Both the position numbers and the translations under genes were made by a program. Positions 19,509 through 27,039 of a DNA stretch of 64,000 nt are shown here, piece by piece. The notes under the pieces were generated by a model, which was not told where the DNA came from, did no database searches, and saw only the letters and a program-made list of their open reading frames with translations. Within the stretch, counting starts at the first letter, position 1. Every line of letters begins with the position of its first letter. Origin of the DNA: Bog-756 sp963812525 (lineage in GTDB: Bacteria; Actinomycetota; Acidimicrobiia; Acidimicrobiales; RAAP-2); contig CAWEVL010000009.1 in assembly GCA_963812525.1 (NCBI GenBank), positions 186,001 to 250,000 of the forward strand, in the 5' to 3' direction.

Positions 19509-19685
19509 GGTCGGCCCGTCTCCTCTTGTCGTTCGGCCCCGGTCGACGGCCGACCGGCTGGGACTCCCACCCGTGCGGACCTCGTGCGATGGAACACTAG
19601 GCCACCGTGCGCCCGGAGCGGTCGGTTCCCGGTTCGATCGGACGGTCGACCGGCGCGGCCGACACCGGGTGGTGGTCCGGCGCGA

Positions 19686-20249
19686 TCAGCCGACCAGGGG
19701 CACCCGCACCAGCACGGCGTACCGGGGGCCGGGGGCCGGGCCCCGAGCCTGGACGAGGTCGATGGAGTCGACCGCCCAGGCACCGGCCACCGGAATCCCG
19801 GCCAGCCCGGCACGGGCCGACGCGTCGGCCCGTCGCCCACCGGAACGGGCCACGGTGAGATGGCCGGTGAACGGTGGCCCACCCCGCCCGGGTCCGGGGA
19901 GGAGCGGTTCGGTGGCGGTCCGCACGGCGACGGCCAGCGCATCGAGGCCGGAGACGGGGATCTGCAGCACCCGTTGACCGGGGAACCAGGCGGTGCTCGG
20001 GCCCAACTGGCAGCGGACCCGTCCGGTCACCTGGCCCGCCGCCGTCTCGAGCGCGGCGACCAGGAGCGGCACCTGCTGGTCCTCGACGTCGCCCACGAAG
20101 CGCAACGTGACGTGCCACTGGTCCGGCTCCACCGCCCTGACGCCCCGAACCCCGGTGAGCGCCAGCGCGGCCAGACGCCTCTGGGTCTCGGCATCAGGCC
20201 ATACCGCGACGAACAGGCGCACGGCACAGTGTGCCCGCGACCCGGTCAT
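19686..20249 (-). CDS. thpR: RNA 2',3'-cyclic phosphodiesterase (2'-5' RNA ligase family)
   Basis: This protein of about 187 aa belongs to the 2H phosphoesterase family. Two HxTx motifs are present, HVTLRF (near residue 47) and HLTVAR (near 132), the paired catalytic histidines. RLFVAVWPDAETQRRL at the start is typical of ThpR/LigT, which opens 2',3'-cyclic phosphate RNA ends. Start ATG 20249 or GTG 20222; the latter begins right at the conserved RLFVAV strand. It is convergent to nothing nearby and divergent from the VOC gene at 20349. Confidence 0.83.
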   Translation of the reverse strand: MTGSRAHCAVRLFVAVWPDAETQRRLAALALTGVRGVRAVEPDQWHVTLRFVGDVEDQQVPLLVAALETAAGQVTGRVRCQLGPSTAWFPGQRVLQIPVSGLDALAVAVRTATEPLLPGPGRGGPPFTGHLTVARSGGRRADASARAGLAGIPVAGAWAVDSIDLVQARGPAPGPRYAVLVRVPLVG

Positions 20250-20336
20250 GGCGGCGGGCGCCGTTCCGGTTGCCGTCGTCCGAGGCGGCGATGGGGCGCC
20301 GGGGGTGTGCCCAAGGGAGCGGCGCTCGACGGGGCC

Positions 20337-20342
20337 TACGCT
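20337..20342 (+). promoter_or_regulatory. -10 box TACGCT for a leaderless VOC gene
   Basis: TACGCT is followed by exactly 6 nt and then the ATG at 20349. TANNNT-N6-ATG is the leaderless arrangement common in actinobacteria, and there is no Shine-Dalgarno. Confidence 0.5.
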
Positions 20343-20348
20343 CGGGCC

Positions 20349-20834
20349 ATGCTCACCGGATTCGCCCACGCCGCCGTCTGTGTCCCCGACGTGGGCGAGG
20401 CCGCCCGCTGGTACGAGGAGGTGCTCGGGCTGCGGGTCCTGTCGCCGCCCTACGAGATGTCCGGACCGGCCATCGAGGAGGACATGGGCGAGCTGCTGCC
20501 CAGTCCCGTGGTGGTCAGGGCGGCCATCGTCGGCCTGGGGGCCGACGACCACGTGCTCGAGCTGATCGAGTACCCCCGGGCCGAGGTCGCCGGCCCGTCC
20601 GGGGTCCGCCCGGTCATCGCCCGCCCGGGGATCACCCACGTGGGCCTGGTCTGTGATGACATCGACGCCACCCGTCGGGAACTGGAGGGGCGCGGGGTCG
20701 CTTTCCTGGTGACCGGGATCGCCGGGGTGGCCGGCCTGCGCACCACCTGGTTCCACGACCCCTGGGGCACGGTGTTCATCCTGGTCGAGAAGGGGCGCCC
20801 GGACCGCCCCTACTGGAGGCAGTACTCGGCCTGA
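20349..20834 (+). CDS. VOC family protein (methylmalonyl-CoA epimerase-like)
   Basis: This 161-aa protein has His in GFAHAAVCVPDV (near residue 6), His in ITHVGLVCDDI (near 96) and Glu in VFILVEKGRP near the end: the VOC metal triad. The layout FAHAAVCVPDVGEAARWYEEVLGLRVL resembles methylmalonyl-CoA epimerases and related lyases. The ATG was chosen over upstream in-frame codons because the domain begins there and a TACGCT -10 box lies 6 nt before it. Confidence 0.8.
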   Translation: MLTGFAHAAVCVPDVGEAARWYEEVLGLRVLSPPYEMSGPAIEEDMGELLPSPVVVRAAIVGLGADDHVLELIEYPRAEVAGPSGVRPVIARPGITHVGLVCDDIDATRRELEGRGVAFLVTGIAGVAGLRTTWFHDPWGTVFILVEKGRPDRPYWRQYSA

Positions 20835-20911
20835 GGCGCCGGGCGCGTCACCGAGCGGGCGCCCGGGCCCGGTGGTAATTTCCGGGGGAGCACCGATGGG
20901 GGGAGGGGGCG

Positions 20912-22354
20912 ATGCAGAGCATCCGATGGAGAGGGCGTCTGGCCGTGCTGGGGGCCGCGGCCCTCTGTGCCGTCACTGCGGTGGCCGGGTCCTCGGCCCC
21001 GGCGGCCGCCGCCTCCCAGGCCCCGTCGGCCCGGTCGCCCCTGACCGTGGCCTGGATGCCCGGTTACCCCGCCCCGGGCACCCCGGCCCGCTACAACCGG
21101 GTGGGCATCCTCAAGATCGGCCCGGCCCGGGCCCGGAACGTGCTGGTGCTCGAGCCCGGGACCTCGGCCGGTAGCGCCTACTTCGTGCCCCTGGCCAAGT
21201 GGGTGGTGTCCGAGTCCCCGGGCTGGCAGGTGTGGTCGGTCGAGCGCCGTGAGAACCTGCTCGAGGACCAGTCGGCCATGGATTCGTTCAAGGCCGGCCG
21301 GTCGAACCCCACCCAGCTGTTCGACTACTACCTCGGCTACCTGAAGGACCCCTCCATCCAGCCGCACATCCAGTCCATCCCCGGCGCCACGGTGGCCTTC
21401 GCCAAGCAGTGGGGCATGACCGTCGCCGTCCAGGACCTGCGCCGGGTCATCGGGGCGGCCAAGCGGCTGGGCGGCAAGGTGGTCCTCGGCGGCCACTCAC
21501 TGGGCGGCTCGGTGGTGACCGCGTACGCCACCTGGGACTTCCACGGCCGCGCCGGTGCCCGCGACCTGGCCGGGTTGGTCTACATCGACGGCGGCAGCAA
21601 CCCCACCTCGGTGACCGCGGCCCAGGCCGCCGCGGACCTGGCCGCCCTCGATGCCCCGACGGCATCGCCGTGGCTGTCCTTCGGGGGGATCGTGGCTCCG
21701 TTCGCCGGGATCTTCAGCGCCACCGGCTCGGCGGCCGCACTGCTCGACCCCGACGCGCCGTCCCTGGGCCAGACCTCGGGACTGCTGCCGGCGGACATCG
21801 TGCCCCCGGTGCCGGTGACCAACCTGGGCCAGTACGGCTACGCCCTCAACGTGGCCACCTCCCCGCCCAGCCTGGTGGCGGCCCAGGCCCATCTGGGCAC
21901 CGGGGTGGCAGCGCGGGGCCCGGTGCACGGCTGGAACGGCACCGGGGCCATCACCCCGATCAAGCGGTTCGCCGCCATGTTCTCCGGCGCGTCGGTGCAG
22001 GGGGCCGACGGTACCGAGTGGTACTTCCCGCAGCGCCTCACCGACGACACCGGGGCGGTGGGCGACGGCAACGCCAATCCGGCCCAGAGCATCCTCGGCG
22101 TGGACGCCACCATGGGCCACCACCTCCCCACCCACCTGCTGATCTATGCCTTCGGGGCCCAGCTGGGCGGAGCGGGCGTGCTGACTGCGGCCCAGACCTT
22201 GGCCCAGCAGTCGAACATCCCGGCCGGCAACCTGACCCTGGTCGACGACTCGGCGGTCTACGCCCACAACGACCCGGCCGGTGCCTACCCCCACAACCTC
22301 TTCATGGACCAGTTGGTGCCGTTCCTGCAGCGGGTCGCCACCCAGCCGTCGTAG
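20912..22354 (+). CDS. secreted alpha/beta hydrolase
   Basis: This 480-aa protein has a Sec signal peptide (arginine-rich start, hydrophobic core, Ala-rich cleavage near residue 32). The nucleophile elbow GGHSLGG is near residue 196, after the oxyanion LVLEPGTSAGSAYF. A late aspartate and histidine (VYAHNDPAGAYPHNLFMDQLVPFL) complete an extracellular esterase or lipase fold. The substrate is unknown. A G-rich Shine-Dalgarno directly precedes the ATG. Confidence 0.82.
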   Translation: MQSIRWRGRLAVLGAAALCAVTAVAGSSAPAAAASQAPSARSPLTVAWMPGYPAPGTPARYNRVGILKIGPARARNVLVLEPGTSAGSAYFVPLAKWVVSESPGWQVWSVERRENLLEDQSAMDSFKAGRSNPTQLFDYYLGYLKDPSIQPHIQSIPGATVAFAKQWGMTVAVQDLRRVIGAAKRLGGKVVLGGHSLGGSVVTAYATWDFHGRAGARDLAGLVYIDGGSNPTSVTAAQAAADLAALDAPTASPWLSFGGIVAPFAGIFSATGSAAALLDPDAPSLGQTSGLLPADIVPPVPVTNLGQYGYALNVATSPPSLVAAQAHLGTGVAARGPVHGWNGTGAITPIKRFAAMFSGASVQGADGTEWYFPQRLTDDTGAVGDGNANPAQSILGVDATMGHHLPTHLLIYAFGAQLGGAGVLTAAQTLAQQSNIPAGNLTLVDDSAVYAHNDPAGAYPHNLFMDQLVPFLQRVATQPS

Positions 22355-22357
22355 TCT
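22352..22357 (+). promoter_or_regulatory. -10 box TAGTCT overlapping the upstream stop codon
   Basis: TAGTCT begins inside the TAG stop codon of the secreted hydrolase gene (22352-22354). Five nucleotides separate it from the ATG at 22363, again a leaderless-type spacing. Confidence 0.4.
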
Positions 22358-22362
22358 CGGGT

Positions 22363-22983
22363 ATGGCCCCCGTCTCCGACGCCCAACAGGAGCGCCAGGC
22401 GCTCGGCGACCTCTTCGACCGGCTGGGCCCCGACGCCCCCACTCTCTGTTCCGGCTGGACCACGCAGGATCTGGCGGCCCACCTGGTGGTGCGGGAGCGG
22501 CGACCGGACAGCGGCCCGGGCCTGGTCTGGGCCCCACTGGCCGACTACACCGACCGGGTCCGCCGGGCGACCCGAGACCGGATGACGTGGTCCGAGCTGG
22601 TCGAGGCGGTCCGTCACGGGCCGCCCGCCCTCCTCAGGCCGTTCGACGAGGCCATGAACACCGTCGAGTTCTTCATCCATGTGGAGGACGTCCGTCGGGC
22701 CCAGCCGGACTGGGAACCCCGCCCGCTGTCGCCGTCGCTGTCCGATGCCCTGTGGAAGCGGGTCGGTGCCGGGGGGATGGCCAAGAAGGTCGACGCCACC
22801 GTCGAGCTCACCGCGCCGGGGCGCCCGCCCAAGGTGGCGGGGAGCGGTCCGTCGGTGGCGGTGGCCGGCGATCCCGGTGAGCTGATCCTCTTCGGGTCCG
22901 GGCGGCAGCCGGCCGCCCGGGTGGAGATCAGCGGCGACGCCGACCGCGCCGAGCGCCTGCGTACCGCCTCGCTCGGCGTGTAG
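22363..22983 (+). CDS. TIGR03085-like maleylpyruvate isomerase/DinB-type metal-binding protein
   Basis: This 206-aa protein has an N-terminal mycothiol-dependent maleylpyruvate isomerase-like helical bundle. Markers are the ALGDLFDRLGPDAPTLCSGW start, DLAAHLVVRERRPDS with the metal histidine, and MNTVEFFIHVEDVRRAQPDW. The C-terminal part is a small sterol carrier-like beta domain (PSVAVAGDPGELILFGSGR). This matches the actinobacterial TIGR03085 type, common but of unknown function. The gene starts 8 bp after the hydrolase stop. Confidence 0.8.
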   Translation: MAPVSDAQQERQALGDLFDRLGPDAPTLCSGWTTQDLAAHLVVRERRPDSGPGLVWAPLADYTDRVRRATRDRMTWSELVEAVRHGPPALLRPFDEAMNTVEFFIHVEDVRRAQPDWEPRPLSPSLSDALWKRVGAGGMAKKVDATVELTAPGRPPKVAGSGPSVAVAGDPGELILFGSGRQPAARVEISGDADRAERLRTASLGV

Positions 22984-23026
22984 CCACAGGGCCGTCGGAG
23001 CCGAACCCGTAGTCGGCCGGGGGGAC

Positions 23027-23458
23027 TCAGCCGGGGGCCGGCCGGGGGGCGGGGGCCACCAGCTCGATGGCCGTCCCGTCGGGATCGACCAGCTGCAGGG
23101 AGGGCCGGCCGTCCTCCAGCACGATCCCGTGGTGGCCGAGGCCGATGGCCGTGAGGTGGTCGGCCCACACGGCCAGGGCGTCGCCGTCGGGCACGGCGAA
23201 GGCCACGTGGTCGAGTGGTCCCCGGCCGGTGCCACCGTCCGGATCCCCGCCGTCGGGTCGGGCGGTGAGGACGATGACCACCCGGCTGGGTCGGTGACGG
23301 AGGGCGACGTACCCCACCGACAGGTCCTCCACCAACGGCTCGAGGCCCAGGGCCCGGCCGTACCAGGCCGCGCTGACCGCCACGTCGGACACCAGCAGCT
23401 GGACATGGGACAGTCCGGAGAACGGCGCCGCGTCCCGGCCCACCCCGCGGTCGCTCAC
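23027..23458 (-). CDS. VOC family protein
   Basis: This 143-aa protein (GTG start 23458) has His in LSHVQLLVSDV (near residue 17), His in LDHVAFAVPDG (near 79) and Glu in AIELVAPAP at the end: a complete VOC metal triad in a single domain. It lies 46 bp downstream of the unknown gene at 23505-24326. The two are probably cotranscribed. Confidence 0.78.
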   Translation of the reverse strand: MSDRGVGRDAAPFSGLSHVQLLVSDVAVSAAWYGRALGLEPLVEDLSVGYVALRHRPSRVVIVLTARPDGGDPDGGTGRGPLDHVAFAVPDGDALAVWADHLTAIGLGHHGIVLEDGRPSLQLVDPDGTAIELVAPAPRPAPG

Positions 23459-23504
23459 GCCGGCGCCGCCCCGGTCACGGCGCTGCCCCGACCAGGGTCG
23501 CCGG

Positions 23505-24326
23505 TCACAGCTGGTCGACGTAGGTGTCGGTACCCACCACCGTGCGGAAGAACGGGGCGGCCAGCAGGAGGTCGGCCAGCCCGCCCGACTCCACTCCCTC
23601 GGCATAGGCCCGGGCCCGCTCGGTGGAGGCCTCGACGTCGCCTCCCACGAAGAGGAGCTGTACCAGCCGGTCGGTGCCCCCCGCGGGCGATCCCAGGTCC
23701 ATGGGAACGTCACGGGGGCCCTCGTCGGGCACCGACGGGACCCAGGCCGACGCCATCTCGATGTCCGAGCCGTCGAGCAGCGCGGCGAGGTGGTCGGCGG
23801 CCAATCGCCGGTGGAGCTCCTCGGCCGTACCCGACCGGGCGTCCCACCACAGGATGATCAGGCCGTCGTAGCCGTGGTCGAGGGCCAGTTCGACGGGGAC
23901 GGGATCATCGTCCCGGTACACGGTGGTCAATTGGTTGAACAGGGCGGTGTGGACGTGGGTCCGCTCCGGGAACCCCCGGCCACCGGCGTACAGCTCGCGG
24001 ACCTGGGGGACGGCCCAGGCCTCGAAGTGGTCGTCGTGGTGGCCCGCCTCCACCCAGTAGATGGCCACGTAGCTGCCGGCGTCGACCGGTCGGGCGATTG
24101 CGCTGTCGGCCGGCCACCGCCGGTCCTTCAGGGTGCGGGGGGCCACCCACCGGCTCCCGGCGAACAACCAGGGCCCGACCAGGCAGCCGGCGTAGTAGTG
24201 GTCCCGCTCGTACCAGCGGTTGTAGGCCCGCTCGAAACCCTTGTTGGGCTCGACCAGGGTGAGCAGCATGCTGCCCACCCTCACCGGGTAGTCCTCCACC
24301 CCTCCGACGTCCAGCGGATAGCTCAC
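23505..24326 (-). CDS. conserved hypothetical protein, possible EthD-like/dimeric alpha-beta barrel
   Basis: This 273-aa protein is of no family I can name with certainty. The GTG at 24326 was chosen because GGGGGAGG lies 5 nt upstream; the longer open frame is proline/arginine-rich non-coding-like sequence. The segment FERAYNRWYERDHYYAGCLVGPW resembles EthD-type ferredoxin-like barrels (NxWYxxDH). A second similar half (DRLVQLLFVGGDVEASTE) suggests two barrel halves. Its VOC neighbour suggests a small-molecule catabolic role, which is inference. Confidence 0.6.
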   Translation of the reverse strand: MSYPLDVGGVEDYPVRVGSMLLTLVEPNKGFERAYNRWYERDHYYAGCLVGPWLFAGSRWVAPRTLKDRRWPADSAIARPVDAGSYVAIYWVEAGHHDDHFEAWAVPQVRELYAGGRGFPERTHVHTALFNQLTTVYRDDDPVPVELALDHGYDGLIILWWDARSGTAEELHRRLAADHLAALLDGSDIEMASAWVPSVPDEGPRDVPMDLGSPAGGTDRLVQLLFVGGDVEASTERARAYAEGVESGGLADLLLAAPFFRTVVGTDTYVDQL

Positions 24327-24537
24327 TGCGACCTCCCCCAGCGGCAGGTGGCCTGCCGCACTCGATGCTGACCGGTCGATGGTACTGCCGGACCGGTCCG
24401 GCCACCGATCCCGGCCGGCTGTGCCCCCTCCGTTCGTCGCCCACCGGCCGGTGCCCCCGGGCAGCGGCCACCGGGGCCGTGCCGGCCGGACGGCCCGAGG
24501 GCCGGCACGGCGGGCCGGGGTGGGCGATGATGCGGGC

Positions 24538-25020
24538 ATGCGTGAGCACCGCTACTCCTTCGAGATGCCCCATGCCGCGGCCCGGGTCTGGGCGCTGTTC
24601 CAGGACTACGACCGCTGGACCGACTACGCGCCCATGGTCCTGCGGGTCGAGGTCCTCTACCCCGGGGACGAGCACCACAACGGACGGCTGCGCAGGGTCA
24701 TCTTCAAGATGCCCCTCGGCCGGGAGGGCTCGGCCCTGGAGCTGGTGAGCGACGTCGAGCCGGAGCGCGGCTACACCTACACCATGATCTCGTCCAAGCC
24801 GGGCAACGACCAGGTCGGCCACATCCGGCTCGAGCCCCTGGGCCCCAACCGGACCCGGTTCCACTTCGACGAGCGCTACGACCTGACCACCTGGCCGTTC
24901 CGCTGGTTCGAGGGACCCATCTACCGGTTCATCAACAAGAACAACGAGGACAGCATGCGCCGGGCCTCGGCGTGGCTGACCGACCATCCCGAGTACCGCG
25001 CCGATCTCGTCGAGTCGTGA
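24538..25020 (+). CDS. SRPBCC family protein (polyketide cyclase/dehydrase-like)
   Basis: This 160-aa helix-grip protein opens with a typical START-like strand (HRYSFEMPHAAARVWALFQDYDRWTDYAPMV) and closes with a long C-terminal helix (FRWFEGPIYRFINKNNEDSMRRASAWL). The family binds hydrophobic ligands; the ligand is not predictable. The ATG at 24538 is not preceded by a clear Shine-Dalgarno. Its stop codon lies in the hairpin shared with the convergent dehydrogenase gene. Confidence 0.78.
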   Translation: MREHRYSFEMPHAAARVWALFQDYDRWTDYAPMVLRVEVLYPGDEHHNGRLRRVIFKMPLGREGSALELVSDVEPERGYTYTMISSKPGNDQVGHIRLEPLGPNRTRFHFDERYDLTTWPFRWFEGPIYRFINKNNEDSMRRASAWLTDHPEYRADLVES

Positions 25021-25043
25021 CCGGCTGACCGGGTCGGCCGGTC
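25019..25043. terminator. bidirectional hairpin overlapping both convergent stop codons
   Basis: GACCGGCTGACC, one G, then GGTCGGCCGGTC form a near-perfect inverted repeat with one T-G wobble. The TGA of the rightward SRPBCC gene and the TCA of the leftward dehydrogenase gene both lie at its edges. No T tract. Confidence 0.55.
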
Positions 25044-26031
25044 ATGAGCTCCCGAGCACCTCGTCGGTGACGTCGTGGAGCAGCGGCCCGCCGGCCAGGT
25101 AGCGGTCCAGGTTGTCGGCGAACAGGTCGGCCTGGCGCTGGAGCCGACCCATGCCGCCGGCGGCGTTGTGGGGTGTGACCCGGACCGAGGGGTGGGTCCA
25201 GAAGGGATGGCCGTCGGGGAGTGGCTCGGTGCGAAAGACGTCGAGCACGGCGGCGGCCGGCGTACCCCGGTCCAACGCGGCCAGCAGTGCGTCCTCGTCC
25301 ACCAGCGTGCCCCGGCCCACGTTGACCAGGATCGAGCCCGCCTTCATACGGGACAGCAGGCGGTCGTCGACCAGGTCGGTGGTGTCCGGGGTGGCCGGCG
25401 CGGCCAGCACCACCACATCCGCCTCGCCCACCACCTCGGCGAGTCGGTCGGGGGTCACCGTCCGGTCGGTGGGGTCGTCCGACGAGGGCCGCCGTCGGCA
25501 TCCGATGACCGTGGCCCCGAACGCCCGGGCCCGCACGGCCACCGCCGAGCCGATCCCGCCCAGGCCCACCACCAGCCAGGTGGTGCCGGACACCTCGCGC
25601 CAGTCGTGGATCCTCCACGACCGTTCCCCGGCCCGGCGCCGCCATTCGGCCGCCCGTTGGAATTCGTCCATCACCGCCCGCAGCACGAACTCGGCGATGG
25701 GCAGGCTGTTCACGTGGGCGTTGGTGATCCGGACGCCGCGGGCGGCCAGCTGCGAGAAGACGGGTGCGTCGAAGCCGGCGGCCGGGGACTGGAACCAGCG
25801 CAGGCTGTCCAGCCTGGGCAGCGCGGTGAAGAACGCGGCGATGGGCGCGCCCTCCCGGAACAGGTCCGAGGTGCCCCAGGCCACCTCGGGCCCGACGTCC
25901 TCCCACCCGACGGTCCCCCCCGGCCCGTTCCGCAGCGTGCCGTCGAGTTCCAGCGTCAGCCACTCCACCCCCGGACGGTCCAGTTGTGCACCGAAGCTGT
26001 CTCGGGCCACCGAGGTGAGCAGGACGAGCAC
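25042..26031 (-). CDS. D-2-hydroxyacid dehydrogenase
   Basis: This 329-aa NAD(P)-dependent dehydrogenase has the Rossmann motif VVGLGGIGSAVAVRARAFG in the middle. The catalytic Arg region is ILVNVGRGTLVDEDALL, an acidic residue is in DVFRTEPLPDGHPFW, and the catalytic His is in VRVTPHNAAGG. It interconverts a 2-oxo acid and a D-2-hydroxy acid. The GTG start lies 3 bp after the SDR stop. It is the last gene of the 25-35.6 kb catabolic run. Confidence 0.85.
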   Translation of the reverse strand: MLVLLTSVARDSFGAQLDRPGVEWLTLELDGTLRNGPGGTVGWEDVGPEVAWGTSDLFREGAPIAAFFTALPRLDSLRWFQSPAAGFDAPVFSQLAARGVRITNAHVNSLPIAEFVLRAVMDEFQRAAEWRRRAGERSWRIHDWREVSGTTWLVVGLGGIGSAVAVRARAFGATVIGCRRRPSSDDPTDRTVTPDRLAEVVGEADVVVLAAPATPDTTDLVDDRLLSRMKAGSILVNVGRGTLVDEDALLAALDRGTPAAAVLDVFRTEPLPDGHPFWTHPSVRVTPHNAAGGMGRLQRQADLFADNLDRYLAGGPLLHDVTDEVLGSS

Positions 26032-26034
26032 GGG

Positions 26035-26886
26035 TCAGGGTTCGCGGGTTCCGGTGGGCGGGCCCGACGGCCCGAGGGTGTCCAGGAGCGACCGGCCGGT
26101 CAGTTCGAACATGGTCTCGTCGTCGGACTGGCGCCACACGTCCAACAGCCCGATGGAGAGGGGGTCGCAGCCGTACCGCAGGGGCCCGCCGTCCTCCAGG
26201 ATGGCGTCCACGATGCGGGTGGCGGCGCCGGCCGGCGAGGCCACCATGGGATCGGCGTTCTCCTCCCGCAGCCGGGCCGCCCGCTCGGCCATGGACCGGT
26301 AGCGATCGAAGCCCGTGGCCGCCTGCTCCCCCTTGCTCAGCTGGAACATGTCGGTGTCGATGGGCCCGGGCAGGATCTCCACCACCCGGATGCCCGAAGG
26401 GGCCACCTCCACCCGCAGGCTGTCCCCGAAGGCCGACACCGCCGCCTTGGTGGCCCGGTAGGCGGAGTAGAAGGGCACGCTGGCCAAGATGGACGACGAC
26501 GAGATGTTGCAGACCACGGCGGGCCGGTTCTCCCGCAGCACGGGGATGGCGGCGATGGTCGTCGACACCAGGCCGAGGACGTTGGTCTCGAACAGGACCC
26601 GCCAGTCCTCCAGGCGGCTGTGCTCCACCGGCAGGTAGTCGGAGTCCACCCCGGCGTTGTTGACCAGCACCTGGAGGTCGCCGGGGAGGTGGTAGGTGGT
26701 CGGGTCGGTGACATCCAGGTGGGCCACGGTGAGCCGTCCCGAGGTGGCCCCGGGGAGCCCGTCCCCGGCCGACGGGTCGCGCATGGTGGCCACGGTGGTG
26801 AAGCCCCGGTCGGCCAACTCGACGGCCACGGCCCGGCCGATCCCGCGACTGGCGCCGGTGACCAGTGCGCTTCCGGTGATGTCCAC
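26035..26886 (-). CDS. SDR family oxidoreductase
   Basis: This 283-aa classical short-chain dehydrogenase has the TGASRGIG cofactor motif near residue 9, the NNAG segment (VLVNNAGVD), a Ser before the YSAYRATKAA motif (catalytic Tyr and Lys), and a PG loop (VEILPGPIDTDM). It oxidises or reduces an alcohol/ketone with NAD(P). The GTG at 26886 is preceded by AAGGAGG at 6 nt, which decides the start over the longer open frame. It is separated from the upstream CoA ligase by 153 bp, so a secondary promoter is possible. Confidence 0.87.
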   Translation of the reverse strand: MDITGSALVTGASRGIGRAVAVELADRGFTTVATMRDPSAGDGLPGATSGRLTVAHLDVTDPTTYHLPGDLQVLVNNAGVDSDYLPVEHSRLEDWRVLFETNVLGLVSTTIAAIPVLRENRPAVVCNISSSSILASVPFYSAYRATKAAVSAFGDSLRVEVAPSGIRVVEILPGPIDTDMFQLSKGEQAATGFDRYRSMAERAARLREENADPMVASPAGAATRIVDAILEDGGPLRYGCDPLSIGLLDVWRQSDDETMFELTGRSLLDTLGPSGPPTGTREP

Positions 26887-27039
26887 GGAGTGCCTCCTTC
26901 GTCTCTGGTGGCGTCTACGGGGCGCCGGCCCATCCCATTCGGTCCATCGGTCCCGGCGCCCCCCGCCCGCGGTGGGTCCGCAGAGCCACGGAGCGGCCAG
27001 TCTGGCAAACAACCGTGGGTCGGTCACCGGGCGGCGCGC

